Part shown: positions 31,897-41,585 of the stretch, piece after piece
Layout: every line of letters begins with the position of its first letter
Numbering within the stretch: position 1 is the stretch's first letter
From: Cellulomonas cellasea
GTDB taxonomy: Bacteria; Actinomycetota; Actinomycetes; Actinomycetales; Cellulomonadaceae
Direction: 5' to 3'
Length of the DNA stretch: 64,000 nucleotides
Assembly (NCBI RefSeq): GCF_006538745.1
Contig: NZ_BJLR01000001.1
Location: 62,001 to 126,000 of the forward strand
Notes under the pieces: model-generated
Told to the model about the DNA's origin: nothing
Database searches by the model: none
What the model saw: only the letters and a program-made list of their open reading frames with translations
Translations under genes and position numbers: made by a program

Positions 31897-32841
31897 GTGT
31901 CACGTTCACCTCTCGCGCTCGCTGCCCTGGCGACCGTCGCCGTGCCCGGGCTCGACGCGTACGACGTCCGCCGCCCCGAGGTCTCGGGCGGCGACTTCGA
32001 CATCGCGGTCGTGATCGACGCCGCGCGACGGCGGTGGGTCGTCCGGTCCCCCACGAGCGCTCGCTCCGGCGCGCTGCTCGAGGCCGAGGTCGAGCTCGTC
32101 GAGGCGCTCGCCGGGCAGGTCGACGCCGGTCACCTGCCGTTCGACGTGCCCCGCACCGCCGGGTTCGCGCACCTGCCCGAGGGCGGACGCGCCGTCGTCT
32201 ACCCCCAGGTTCCCGGCCGGCCGCTGCGGCTCGAGGCGCTGCGCCCGGGGCCGGGTCTCGCGGCGTCGCTCGGGCGCGCGCTCGGGGCGCTGCACGAGCT
32301 GCCGACCGCGCTGGTCGAGAACGCCGGGCTGCCCGTGTACGACGCGACCACCTACCGCGACCGGCGTCAGGCCGAGGTCGACGAGGCCGCGCGGACCGGC
32401 AAGGTCCCGACGACGCTGCTCCGGCGCTGGGAGGAGCGGCTCGAGGACGTCGCGCTGTGGCGGTTCCAGCCGACCGTTGTGCACGGCGGGCTCACCACCG
32501 AGCACGTGCTCGTCGACGACCGGACCGTGACCGGGATCCTCGACTGGGGCGACGCGATGGTTGCCGACCCCGCCGACGACCTCTCGTGGCTGCTCGTCGC
32601 CGCGCCGCAGGAGGCCGTCGACTCGATCATGGAGGCCTACCAGCTCCGCCGGACCGAGCTCACCGACAGCCACCTGACCGAGCGCGCGCTGCTCGCCGGG
32701 GAGCTCGCGCTCGCGCGCTGGCTGCTCTACGGCGTGCGGACCGGGAGCGCCGACGTGGTCGACGACGCGGTGCAGATGCTGCACGAGCTCGACGAGAGCA
32801 CGCGCGAGGCCGACGCGGTCGCGGGTCGCTCGATCGGCTGA
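31897..32841 (+). CDS. Aminoglycoside/macrolide phosphotransferase-like (APH) protein
   Basis: A 314-residue APH-family kinase-like protein. The catalytic loop VVHGGLTTEHVLVDD occupies the place of HGDxxxxN, with Gly for the usual Asp, followed by GILDWGDAMVADPADDLSWL, where Asp of DWGD is the metal-binding residue. The N-lobe has DFDIAVVIDAARRRWVVRSP. The degenerate catalytic loop makes activity uncertain. Members of this family phosphorylate antibiotics, choline or sugars. GTG 31897 lies six bases after a TAGGCT hexamer (31885-31890), so the mRNA is probably leaderless. It sits between nudC and adnB, convergent with the latter. Confidence 0.82.
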   Translation: MSRSPLALAALATVAVPGLDAYDVRRPEVSGGDFDIAVVIDAARRRWVVRSPTSARSGALLEAEVELVEALAGQVDAGHLPFDVPRTAGFAHLPEGGRAVVYPQVPGRPLRLEALRPGPGLAASLGRALGALHELPTALVENAGLPVYDATTYRDRRQAEVDEAARTGKVPTTLLRRWEERLEDVALWRFQPTVVHGGLTTEHVLVDDRTVTGILDWGDAMVADPADDLSWLLVAAPQEAVDSIMEAYQLRRTELTDSHLTERALLAGELALARWLLYGVRTGSADVVDDAVQMLHELDESTREADAVAGRSIG

Positions 32842-32896
32842 CCCGCTCGCCGCGGCCCGCCGGAGGCGTCGCCGCCGCGCGCCGGCCGTGCGCGTC

Positions 32897-35800
32897 TCAC
32901 CGGGTCGCGCGCGGCGACGGCGCCGCGGCGGCGTGCAGCAGCGCCGTGATCTCCGCCTCGTCGAGCAGCCGCTCCGGGCGGACCGTGCGTCCGCCGCCGA
33001 CGTAGCAGAACGCCGCGCTGACGCGCTCGAGCGGCGTGCCCTTCCAGCGTGACCACGCGAGCCGGTACACCGCGAGCTGCAGCTCGCGGGCCTGCACCGC
33101 CGCGGGGTCGGTCGGCGGGGCGCCCGTCTTCCAGTCGACGACGACGACCGCGCCGGGCACGTCGGGGCGGTCGGGGTCGGCGAAGACCGCGTCGATGCGC
33201 GAGCGCAGCACGTACCCGGCGACCGGCGTCTCGATGTCGACCTCGACGGCGAGCGGCACCCGGTGCGCCCACGGCGTCGCGAGGAACGCCTCGCGCAGTG
33301 CGACGAGGTCGGCGTCGACGCGCACGGAGTCGTCGTCGGCGCCGGGCAGGTCGTCGACGTCCACGAGCGAGGCCGAACCGAACCAGCCCTCGACCCACGC
33401 GTGGAACGCCGTGCCGCGCCGGGCCTGCGGCGAGGGCTCGAGCGGCACGGGCCGGCGCAGGGCTCGCGCGAACTCCTGCGGGTCGGAGGCGAGCCGGACG
33501 ACCGCGGACGCCGACAGGTGCGGCGGGAGCTCGACGTCGGTCGACGGGGACGCGGCGAGGGCCCGCTCGGCGAGCAGGAGGTCGGCGGTGCGGTCCCACG
33601 GCGTCGGCACCGCGGGGTCGGGCGGCGGGCCGTGCCCCTCCCCGGAGGACGCCGCGGCGATCGCCTCACGCACCGCCTGCGCGGACGCCTCGACCGCGGC
33701 ACGCCGCGTGCCCGACGACCGCCCACCCGGCCCGGTGAACGGGTCAGCCGGCCAGACCGGCGCGACGTCGTCCCCGCCGCGCGGGCTCGTCGCGCCGTCG
33801 TCCGGCTCCTCGGCCCACGCCTCGGGGTGGACGAGGCCCGCCTCGGCGAGCTCGGTGAGGAACAGCGACGGCGGTCGGGGCTGCGACGCCTCGCCCCACC
33901 ACGCGCCCGTGAGCAGCAGGGCCGACCGGGCCCGCGTGAGCGCGACGTAGGCGAGCCGGCGCTCCTCGGCGACGGCGTGCTGCCCGGCGTCCTCGACGAA
34001 CCGCCGGCGGCGCTCCTCGAGGTCCTTCGGGTCGGCCGCACCGGCGTAGGCGAGCTGAGGCAGGTCGTGCCGGTCGCCGCGCAGCGGGTAGGGCAGCGTG
34101 CCGAGCCCGCTGAGCCACGCCTTGTCCGTCGGACCGTCCTTGCCGGACGTGCGGATGGCGGGGAGCCCGCCGTCGACCATCCCGGCGACCGCGACGACGT
34201 CCCACTCGAGGCCCTTCGCGGCGTGGATCGTGACGATCTGCACGGCGTCCGGGTCCGGCTCCGCGACCGGCATGTCCAGACCGCGCTCGCGCGTGTCGGC
34301 GGCGGCGAGCCAGGCGAGGAACGCGCCCAGCGTGGGGCTGTCCGCGCCGTCGGAGAACTGCACGGCCACGTCGCGGAACGCGTCGAGGTGCGCGCGTGCC
34401 CGGCCGGCCGAGACGCCCGCGCGCGCCGCGACCTCGATGTCGAGGCCGAGCAGGCGCTCCGCCTCGCCGACGAGCTCGGGCAGGGACAGGTAGGTGTGCG
34501 AGCGCAGCACCCGCAGGAGCTGCGCGAGGTCGGTCAGGCGCGCGCGGGCGGTGTCGCTGAGCGTGCGCCCGGTGCGGCTGCGCCAGCCGGGGGGCGGCAG
34601 CTCGTCGATCGCGTCCACGATGCTGCGCTCGTCGACGACGTCGGCCGCGACCGGCTCCGGCGCCGAGCCGGGAGCCCCCTGTGCCCGGTCACCGGCGTCC
34701 GCCGCTCGGGCGGAGGGGGCCACCGCGCGGTCGGAGGCGCCCAGCACCACGTCGCCGGCACCGGGCGGTGTGCCGTCGGTCCCGGCCGTGCCTGTCCCGT
34801 CGCGCTCGGCGTCCCGGCGCTCCGCCGCCCGGCGCGCGTGCCCCAGACCCGCCGCGAGCTCGGCCGACCAGGCGGCGAGCGCGTGCAGGTCGGCCGCACC
34901 GAGCCGCGTGCGTGCACCGGTCAGGAGGCGCATGAGCGCGTCGCCGCGCGACGGGTCGTGCGCAGCCTGGAGCATCGCCACGAGGTCGACGACCTCGGGC
35001 GTCGCGAGCAGGCCCCCGAGACCCACGACCTCGACGGGCAGCCCCGCGTCGCGCAGCGCCCGCCGCAGGACCGTGAACTGGGCACGCTTGCGGCACAGCA
35101 CCGCGGCCGTGACCCGCGCGACCCCCGGCCCGGCGGGTCGCCAGCGCTCGGCGACGAAGCGGGCGACCGCCGCCGCCTCCTCCTCGAGCGTCGCCGCGAC
35201 GTGCGCCTGGACGAGCCCGGGGCCGGCGCCGGGGCGGGCGGCGAGCTCGGGGACCTCGACGCGCGTGCTCGCGCGCCGCAGCGGCAGGGCCGCGTGGTTC
35301 GCGGCCTCGAGGATCGCCTCGTCGTTGCGCCACGACGTCGAGAGCAGGTGCACGTCGGCCGGGCGCCGCGTCGCGCCGTCCTCGTCGAGCTCGACGACCG
35401 GGAACGTCGACGGGAAGCGCTCGAGGCCGCCCGCGCTCGCTCCGCGCCAGCCGTAGATCGACTGGTGCGGGTCGCCGACGGCGGTGACCGGGTGCCCGTC
35501 GCCGAACAGCGCCCCGAGCAGCGCGAGCTGCGCGTAGGAGGTGTCCTGGTACTCGTCGAGCAGCACGACGCGGTACCGGGCCCGCTCCCCCGAGCCCACC
35601 TCGGGGACCTCGCGCGCGAGCCGGGCCGCGAGCGCGACCTGGTCGCCGAAGTCGAGGGCGTCGGCGGCACGCTTGCGGGCGCGGTAGTCGGCGACGAGCT
35701 CGAGCAGGCGGGTGCGCTCGCCGAGCAGCCCGAGCAGCTTCGTGATCGGCGCGTACGGCGCGCGCGGCGGCGTGCCCGGGGGCGTCGCCTGGATCGCCTC

Positions 35801-36454
35801 GATGATGCCCTCGATGCCCGCCCGCGCCTCGTCGGGCGTCAGGAGGTGCTCGTCGAGCGCGCCCGAGAGCTCGAGCAGCGCCTCGACGACCGTGGAGACG
35901 GCGGCCTCCGTATCGAGGTCCCCGGTCCACGACTCGACGACCTGGCTCGCGAGCTGCCACTGCGCGGCCTCGCCGAGGAGCCGGGACGTCGGCTCGACGC
36001 CGAGGCGCATCGCGTGGTCGGTCACGAGCGACGCCGCGTAGGCGTTGTAGGTCGCGATCGTCGGGCGCGCGAGGTCGAGCAGCCCGGGGTCCAAGCCCGA
36101 CGCGGCGAGCGGCAGGCCGGGCAGCACGAGGCCCTGGGCGGTCGCCGCGCGCGCGAGGTGCCGCAGCCGCTGGCGCACACGGTCCCCGAGCTCGCCCGCG
36201 GCCTTGCGCGTGAACGTCAGCCCGAGGACCTGCTCGGGCGCGACGAGCCCGTTCGCGAGCAGCCACACGACGCGCGCCGCCATGGTCTCGGTCTTGCCGG
36301 ACCCGGCGCCGGCCACGACCAGGGACGGTCGCAGGGGCGACTCGATGACCTCGACCTGCTCGGGGGTCGGCGAGGGTCGCTCGAGCAGCTCCGCGATCCG
36401 GGCGGCCGAGAGCACGGGCCGCCGCACGGGCGCCGCGGCGTCGTCCGGGGTCAC
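32897..36454 (-). CDS. adnB: AdnB-type helicase-nuclease subunit
   Basis: A 1185-residue UvrD-like motor plus RecB-type nuclease. Walker A is VVAGAGSGKTETMAARV (about 46-62). Motif II is VLLDEYQDTSYAQL, motif III AVGDPHQSIYGWRGAS, motif V VTIHAAKGLEWDVVAVAG and motif VI YVALTRARSALLLTGAW. The C-terminal nuclease has RRGTAFHAWVEGWF and the metal/lysine motif VVVDWKTGAPPT. With AdnA it forms the actinobacterial double-strand-break resection machine. The GTG start overlaps the AdnA stop by four bases (GTGA), ensuring balanced synthesis. A low-complexity Asp/Gly/Ala insert lies at about 560-600. Confidence 0.92.
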   Translation of the reverse strand: MTPDDAAAPVRRPVLSAARIAELLERPSPTPEQVEVIESPLRPSLVVAGAGSGKTETMAARVVWLLANGLVAPEQVLGLTFTRKAAGELGDRVRQRLRHLARAATAQGLVLPGLPLAASGLDPGLLDLARPTIATYNAYAASLVTDHAMRLGVEPTSRLLGEAAQWQLASQVVESWTGDLDTEAAVSTVVEALLELSGALDEHLLTPDEARAGIEGIIEAIQATPPGTPPRAPYAPITKLLGLLGERTRLLELVADYRARKRAADALDFGDQVALAARLAREVPEVGSGERARYRVVLLDEYQDTSYAQLALLGALFGDGHPVTAVGDPHQSIYGWRGASAGGLERFPSTFPVVELDEDGATRRPADVHLLSTSWRNDEAILEAANHAALPLRRASTRVEVPELAARPGAGPGLVQAHVAATLEEEAAAVARFVAERWRPAGPGVARVTAAVLCRKRAQFTVLRRALRDAGLPVEVVGLGGLLATPEVVDLVAMLQAAHDPSRGDALMRLLTGARTRLGAADLHALAAWSAELAAGLGHARRAAERRDAERDGTGTAGTDGTPPGAGDVVLGASDRAVAPSARAADAGDRAQGAPGSAPEPVAADVVDERSIVDAIDELPPPGWRSRTGRTLSDTARARLTDLAQLLRVLRSHTYLSLPELVGEAERLLGLDIEVAARAGVSAGRARAHLDAFRDVAVQFSDGADSPTLGAFLAWLAAADTRERGLDMPVAEPDPDAVQIVTIHAAKGLEWDVVAVAGMVDGGLPAIRTSGKDGPTDKAWLSGLGTLPYPLRGDRHDLPQLAYAGAADPKDLEERRRRFVEDAGQHAVAEERRLAYVALTRARSALLLTGAWWGEASQPRPPSLFLTELAEAGLVHPEAWAEEPDDGATSPRGGDDVAPVWPADPFTGPGGRSSGTRRAAVEASAQAVREAIAAASSGEGHGPPPDPAVPTPWDRTADLLLAERALAASPSTDVELPPHLSASAVVRLASDPQEFARALRRPVPLEPSPQARRGTAFHAWVEGWFGSASLVDVDDLPGADDDSVRVDADLVALREAFLATPWAHRVPLAVEVDIETPVAGYVLRSRIDAVFADPDRPDVPGAVVVVDWKTGAPPTDPAAVQARELQLAVYRLAWSRWKGTPLERVSAAFCYVGGGRTVRPERLLDEAEITALLHAAAAPSPRATR

Positions 36455-39400
36455 TCGACCACCTGCGCGCCCTCGTCGCGGGCCGGGCAGCTGCGCCGCA
36501 CCGGGCAGCGCGAGCACATCTCGTTCTCCGACGCCGCGAACGTCGCCGCCGACATGTGGCCCGCGACCTCCTCGATCCGGCGCCGCGCCCAGCTCGTGCC
36601 GTCGCCGTCGTCCTCGAGCGGTGCCTGGGTCCGCAGCGCGGCGGCGCTCCTGTTGACGTCCGAGACGAAGACGAGCTGCGCCCCGGCGCTGCGGGCACCG
36701 GGCGGCAGGCCCTCGACGGCCCCCGCGTCGACCGCGAGCTGGTACGCGCCGAGCTGCGGGTTCTCGAGCGCCTGCGCGGCGGTCGGGGCGGTGCGCCCGG
36801 TCTTGAGGTCGCTCACGGTCACGCGCTCGGTGCCGTCGTCCCCGTCGGCGCCGTCCCCCGTGGGCCGCGCGCGCTCGATCCGGTCGATCGACCCCCGCAC
36901 CACGGCACGGTCGAGCTCGAGCGTGAACGGGGCCTCGACGAGCAGCGGCTCCCCCGCGCTGCGCACGTACTGCGCGAGCCGGCGCACCATCGACTCGGCG
37001 CGGCGGCGCTGCACGGTGGTCGGCCACCCGTCGGGCAGGCCGAGCTCGGGCCAGCGCCGGTCGAGCTCGGCGAGCAGCTCGTCGTGCGTCCCGGTCGGGT
37101 ACGTCTGGGCGATCGCGTGGACGAGCGTGCCGAGCGACTGCCCCGAGCTCTCCGCGGCCGTCCCGCCGGCGGCCTCGAGCGCCCACCGCAGCGCGCACGT
37201 CGCGGCCGTCTCGATCTTCGACGGCGACACCGTGACCTTCTCGCCCTCGGGCCACAGCGGCGCGTCGCTCGACGGCTCCGCGAGGCCGTGCCACGCGCCG
37301 GGGTCGGCGCCCTCGACGCCCGCGCGCGCGAGCCGGGCGAGCATCGCGACGGCCGCCGCGTCGGGCCGCCCCCGCAGCACGCTCGACTCGAGCCGCGAGC
37401 GCACCTGGGCGACGAGCCCGCGCAGGTCGAGCGGGGACGGCGTCGTGACCTTGCGCGGGTCGACGTCGTCGTCGCACGGGTCGACAAGCTCGAGGAACGG
37501 CGAGGGCTGGGAGTCGGTGTCGGCGACCGCGGTGACGAGGACGCGCTCGCGCGCCCGGGACACGGCCACGTGGAAGGACCGGAGCTCGTCGGACAGGACC
37601 GCCGCCCGCGCGCCCGCACCGAGCTGCCCCGCGTCGGGCTCGCGGCCCGCGAGCAGCTCGACGAGCGTCTGCGCACCGAGCAGCGAGTCGCGCAGGCGCA
37701 GGTCCGGCCACACGCCCTCCTGGACCCCGGCGACCACGACGATGTCCCACTCGCGGCCCGCCGCACCGGCGGGCGTGAGCACGGCGACCGCGTCCCGGTC
37801 GGCCCGCGCCGCGATCGTGTCGGCGGGCAGGTCCTGGCCGAGCACCCAGTCGACGAACGCGCCCGCGGGGGCCTGCGGCATCCGGTCGACGAACGTCTCC
37901 GCGGCGCGGAACAGCGCGAGCACCGCGTCGAGGTCCCGGTCGGCACGGGCGCCGGCGGTGCCGCCCGCGAGCGAGGCCCGGCGCCATGGCTCCGCGAGCG
38001 CCGCGGCGTCCCACAGCGCCCAGAGCACCGTCTGCGGGTCCGCCGTCGCGGCCAGCGCCGCCGTCCGCCCCGTCGCCAGGACGCGTGCCAGGCGCTCGAC
38101 CTGACGGCGCACCCCCGGCGGCAGCCCCGCGGTGCGGCCGGGCTCGGTGAGCGCCTCGACGAGCAGCGCGTCGCTGCCCCGGCCTCCCCCGCCCGCGAGC
38201 TCCTCGGCGCGCAGGGCGCGGCGGACGCGGCGCAGCCCCACGGTGTCGAGCCCGCCGAGGGGCGAGCACAGCAGCCGGGCGGCGGTCTCGGCGTCGAGCG
38301 CCGCGGACCCGACCGTCCCGTCGGGGAGCACGCAGCGCACGGCGTCGAGCAGCGGGCGGACCGCAGGCTCCTCGCGCAGCGGGACGTCGCTGCCGAGCAC
38401 CGCGACGGGGACGCTCGCGCTCGCGAGGGCCCGGCGCAGCGCGGTCACCTGGGCGCCCGAGCGCGCGACGACGGCCATGCGCTCCCACCGCGTGCCGTGC
38501 TCGAGGTGCGCGAACCGCAGCGCGTGCGCCACGTACGCGGACTCCTGCGCGGCGCTCGGCAGGATCGCGACGCGCACGTGCCCCGGCGCGCCGTCGCGGG
38601 CCGGGGCCCGGCGGTGCACGACCGCGCCCTGGGTGCCCACCCGGCCCGCGACGGCGGACGCGACCTCGCGCAGGCGCGCGCCGTGCCGCCACACCGTCCC
38701 GAGCACGAGGCGCTGCGCACCGAGCTCGCCCGGGCCGCCGCCGTCGACCGTCGCGCGCGCGACGAGCGCGGGGCTCGCCCCGCGGAATGTCTGCACGGCG
38801 CTGTCCGGGTCCGCGAACAGCGCGAGCCGCGCCCCGCCGTCCGCGAGCACGCGCAGCAGCCGGGCCGTCGCCGCGGTGCTCTCGTGATGGTCGTCCACGA
38901 CGACGAGCCGCCAGCCAGGGCGCGGCGCCGCGGCCACCTCGTCGTCCCACGCGAGCAGCGCCTCGGCGGCCTCCTCGACGACGACCGCCGGGTCGTAGCG
39001 CGAGCCCAGGTCGGGCGTCGCGGTCCGCAGCAGCGTGACGTCGAGGTACTCCTGGTAGACCGCCGCCGCCGCGACCCATGCGGGGCGCGCGTGGCGCTCG
39101 CCGAGCTCGGCGAGGTCGACCGGCGCGAGCCCCCGCTCGGCGGCGCGCATCAGCAGGTCGCGCAGCTCGTCGCGGAACGCGCGCAGGCCGAGCGCCTCGG
39201 GCGGCACGGACGGCGGCCAGTCGAGCGGGACGCCGTCCCCGGCCGCGTGCCCGGCGAGGAGCTCGCTGAGCAGCATGTCCTGCTCGGGCCCCGAGATGAG
39301 GGTCGGCGGCGGCTCGCCCAGCAGCGAGGCGCGCGCGCGCAGCACCGCGAACGCCGCGGAGGCGGCCGTGCGGACCATCGCCTGCCCCGACGTGCGCTGG

Positions 39401-39744
39401 AGCCGGGCCGAGAGCCGGTCGCGGAGCTCGGCGGCGGCGCGCCGGCTCGCCGCGACCACGAGCACGTCCTCGGGCGCGAGGTCGCCGTCCGCGAGGGCCG
39501 CGACGACCGCCTCGACCACGACGCTCGTCTTGCCGGTGCCCGGCGCGCCGAGCACGAGCAGCGCGGGGTCCGCACCCGCCGCGACGCGCTCGACGACCTC
39601 GCGCTGCTGCGGGTCGAGCGCGAGCCCGGCCTCGAACGCCCCGCCGGCGCCGGCCGCGCCCCCGGCGAGCACCGCGCCGTGCTGCTCGACGATCGCCGGG
39701 CGCACGAGCCGCAGGGGCGCGGCGCGCGACGGTCCGGGGTTCAC
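36451..39744 (-). CDS. adnA: AdnA-type helicase-nuclease subunit with Fe-S nuclease domain
   Basis: A 1097-residue partner of AdnB. Walker A is LVLGAPGTGKTSVVVEAV (about 62-80), the DExx segment reads LVVVDDHHESTAATARLLRV (degenerate), and EWDIVVVAGVQEGVWPDLRL is the motif V/VI region. The C-terminal nuclease has TVSDLKTGRTAPT, flanked by a lone cysteine (ATCALRW) and a final CSRCPVRRSCPA cluster, the four-cysteine iron staple of AddB/Cas4-type nucleases. The altered motif II fits AdnA being the weaker motor. GTG 39744 is preferred; the six-codon-longer GTG 39762 has no better ribosome site. Confidence 0.9.
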   Translation of the reverse strand: MNPGPSRAAPLRLVRPAIVEQHGAVLAGGAAGAGGAFEAGLALDPQQREVVERVAAGADPALLVLGAPGTGKTSVVVEAVVAALADGDLAPEDVLVVAASRRAAAELRDRLSARLQRTSGQAMVRTAASAAFAVLRARASLLGEPPPTLISGPEQDMLLSELLAGHAAGDGVPLDWPPSVPPEALGLRAFRDELRDLLMRAAERGLAPVDLAELGERHARPAWVAAAAVYQEYLDVTLLRTATPDLGSRYDPAVVVEEAAEALLAWDDEVAAAPRPGWRLVVVDDHHESTAATARLLRVLADGGARLALFADPDSAVQTFRGASPALVARATVDGGGPGELGAQRLVLGTVWRHGARLREVASAVAGRVGTQGAVVHRRAPARDGAPGHVRVAILPSAAQESAYVAHALRFAHLEHGTRWERMAVVARSGAQVTALRRALASASVPVAVLGSDVPLREEPAVRPLLDAVRCVLPDGTVGSAALDAETAARLLCSPLGGLDTVGLRRVRRALRAEELAGGGGRGSDALLVEALTEPGRTAGLPPGVRRQVERLARVLATGRTAALAATADPQTVLWALWDAAALAEPWRRASLAGGTAGARADRDLDAVLALFRAAETFVDRMPQAPAGAFVDWVLGQDLPADTIAARADRDAVAVLTPAGAAGREWDIVVVAGVQEGVWPDLRLRDSLLGAQTLVELLAGREPDAGQLGAGARAAVLSDELRSFHVAVSRARERVLVTAVADTDSQPSPFLELVDPCDDDVDPRKVTTPSPLDLRGLVAQVRSRLESSVLRGRPDAAAVAMLARLARAGVEGADPGAWHGLAEPSSDAPLWPEGEKVTVSPSKIETAATCALRWALEAAGGTAAESSGQSLGTLVHAIAQTYPTGTHDELLAELDRRWPELGLPDGWPTTVQRRRAESMVRRLAQYVRSAGEPLLVEAPFTLELDRAVVRGSIDRIERARPTGDGADGDDGTERVTVSDLKTGRTAPTAAQALENPQLGAYQLAVDAGAVEGLPPGARSAGAQLVFVSDVNRSAAALRTQAPLEDDGDGTSWARRRIEEVAGHMSAATFAASENEMCSRCPVRRSCPARDEGAQVVE

Positions 39745-39807
39745 GGGCAGATCACACCACACGCCACCGACAGTCCCGTGGCGCCCACGCGAGGCGACCG
39801 CGCACCC

Positions 39808-40788
39808 TCAGGAACCGGGGAACGGCCACGGGTTGGGGGTGCAGGGCGCCATCGGGCCGGTCTGCTGCTGCATGAGCGGCGCGACCTCGCCGGGCCCGCC
39901 GCAGTACTCGTGCCGGTGACCGATGATGTGGCCCACCTCGTGGTTCACGAGGTAGTGCCGGTACGCGACCTTGTCCCCGTCCCACGAGCTCGAGGCGTCC
40001 ACCCAGCGCAGGTAGTTGAGCACCGCGCTGCCCTCGATCCCGCACGAGAGCTTGCCGACGGTCTCGAGCGGCGCGCACATCCGGTCGACGAGCGCCGGGG
40101 ACGCGAGCACCACGCGCAGCTCGGCGTCGCCGTCGGTGCGCGCGAAGACCATCGACCCGTCGGCGCCCCAGCCGCGCGGGTCGTTGAGCGTCGCCATGAC
40201 CGTGTACGCGAACAGCCCCGCGTCCACGTCGAGGCCCGCCTCGACCTCGATGCGCACCGTCCGCACGTCGGGCGCCGTGCCGGCCGCGGGCGACGGAGCC
40301 GCCTGGGACCCGGGGACGACGACGAGGTCGCCCGACGCGGACCGGGGGACGTCGAGCGAGAGCAGGCCCGCCGCGAGGTCGGACGCCGTCGGTCCGCCGC
40401 CGCGCTCGAGGCTCGTGGACCCGCCACCGAGCTGCGGCACGAGCACCTGGTCGGAGACCTCCGTGGCGTCGGTGCCGACGGGCTCCTCGGGGAGCGAGTC
40501 GAGCTCGCCCACGAGCTCCGGGGTCGGCGTCGCGGTCGGGCGGACCTCGTCACGCCCCGCGGGCTCGTCGCCGCGCGCCCCGGTCACGGTGCCCCACGCC
40601 TGCAGGACGGCGCCCCGCGGGCCGGGGTCGGGCAGCGCGCCGACCGCCGTGGCGCCCCCCGCGCAGAACGCCGCGACCGCGACGGCGAGCGCCGTGAGCC
40701 GGACCCGTCTGCGCGGCCGGGGCCGCCCGATCGAGGACGCGCCGGACCCCGTGCTGGACCGTCCGGGGGACGGGAGGGGGGCCGACAT
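39808..40788 (-). CDS. DUF3152 secreted or membrane-anchored metalloprotease-like protein
   Basis: A 326-residue protein. A basic N-terminus and one hydrophobic helix at about 32-52 (VRLTALAVAVAAFCAGGATA) indicate a signal anchor. A Pro/Thr/Asp-rich linker precedes the DUF3152 domain, which contains HYLVNHEVGHIIGHRHEYCG, an extended HExxHxxxHxx zinc motif of metzincin type, and C-terminal PLMQQQTGPMAPCTPNPWPF with a conserved cysteine. Family function is unknown; extracellular proteolysis is plausible. ATG 40788 is chosen; an in-frame ATG at 40815 would add nine residues. It is divergent from the TetR gene. Confidence 0.85.
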   Translation of the reverse strand: MSAPLPSPGRSSTGSGASSIGRPRPRRRVRLTALAVAVAAFCAGGATAVGALPDPGPRGAVLQAWGTVTGARGDEPAGRDEVRPTATPTPELVGELDSLPEEPVGTDATEVSDQVLVPQLGGGSTSLERGGGPTASDLAAGLLSLDVPRSASGDLVVVPGSQAAPSPAAGTAPDVRTVRIEVEAGLDVDAGLFAYTVMATLNDPRGWGADGSMVFARTDGDAELRVVLASPALVDRMCAPLETVGKLSCGIEGSAVLNYLRWVDASSSWDGDKVAYRHYLVNHEVGHIIGHRHEYCGGPGEVAPLMQQQTGPMAPCTPNPWPFPGS

Positions 40789-40835
40789 CCGAATATCGTC
40801 GCATCCCGGACACATGCCGTGGCTACCATCGCCGG

Positions 40836-41498
40836 GTGAGCGAGCTGGGGGCGGGACGCGCGAGGAGCCCGCGCATGGCGAAGCATGCGCGGCGCGCGCA
40901 GGTGCTCCGCGTCGCCCAGGAGCTCTTCGCCGGCGACGGCTTCCACCACGTCTCGATGGACGACATCGCGGACCGCGCCGAGGTCAGCAAGCCCGTCCTC
41001 TACCGCCACTTCCCCTCGAAGCTCGACCTGTACCTCGCGGTCATCGACCAGCGCGGCCAGGCCCTCGTCGACGCGATCGAGACCGCGGTCGAGCCCATCG
41101 AGCGCGGCCCCGTCCAGCCCGGCGACGGGCGGGACGTCGTCATGGCGATCGTGCGCGCGTACGTCGAGTTCGTCGACGGCGCCGGGGAGTCCTCGACGCT
41201 GCTCTTCGAGTCCGACGTGACCCACGACGCCGACGTGCGCACCCGCGTCGAGCACGCCACCACCGAGGCCGCGCGCCGCATCGCCGTCGTCCTCGAGGAC
41301 GTGACCGGCCTGCCGCCCGCGAGCACCGCGATGCTCGCCACGTCCCTCACCGCGATGGCCCAGGTCGCCGCGACGCACCGGCTGCGGGTCGCGGACGCGC
41401 CCTCGGCCGACGAGACTGCGGAGCTGGTCGGGCGGCTCGCCTGGGGCGGGGTGGCGGGGCTCATCCGCGCGGACTTCGAGTACGACGGATCTGCCTAG
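40836..41498 (+). CDS. TetR/AcrR family transcriptional regulator
   Basis: A 220-residue regulator. The HTH is clear: AQVLRVAQELFAGDGFHHVS, then MDDIADRAEVSKPVLYRHFPSKLDLYLAVID. The ligand domain is all-helical and ends DETAELVGRLAWGGVAGLIR. Start choice: GTG 40836 sits six bases after TACCAT (40824-40829), matching the leaderless pattern of this window; ATG 40875 with GAGGAG upstream is a good alternative giving a 13-residue shorter protein. It is divergent from DUF3152 and next to the DUF3107 gene, the same order recalled for Rv3207c-Rv3208-Rv3208A. The effector is unknown. Confidence 0.9.
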   Translation: MSELGAGRARSPRMAKHARRAQVLRVAQELFAGDGFHHVSMDDIADRAEVSKPVLYRHFPSKLDLYLAVIDQRGQALVDAIETAVEPIERGPVQPGDGRDVVMAIVRAYVEFVDGAGESSTLLFESDVTHDADVRTRVEHATTEAARRIAVVLEDVTGLPPASTAMLATSLTAMAQVAATHRLRVADAPSADETAELVGRLAWGGVAGLIRADFEYDGSA

Positions 41499-41585
41499 GA
41501 TGACGGAGCGGTCCGCGCGACGAGCGCGGGCCGTACGTCCCGCGCGTCGGTGCGGGACGAGGAGAGCTGCGAGGAGACGGTTTCA

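Noticed and set aside
36556-40839. Very long plus-strand open frame (over 1,400 codons) opposite adnA
   Set aside because: It is antisense to a clearly conserved helicase-nuclease gene, is Arg/Gly/Ala/Asp-rich low complexity and has no family motif; such frames arise from high GC content.
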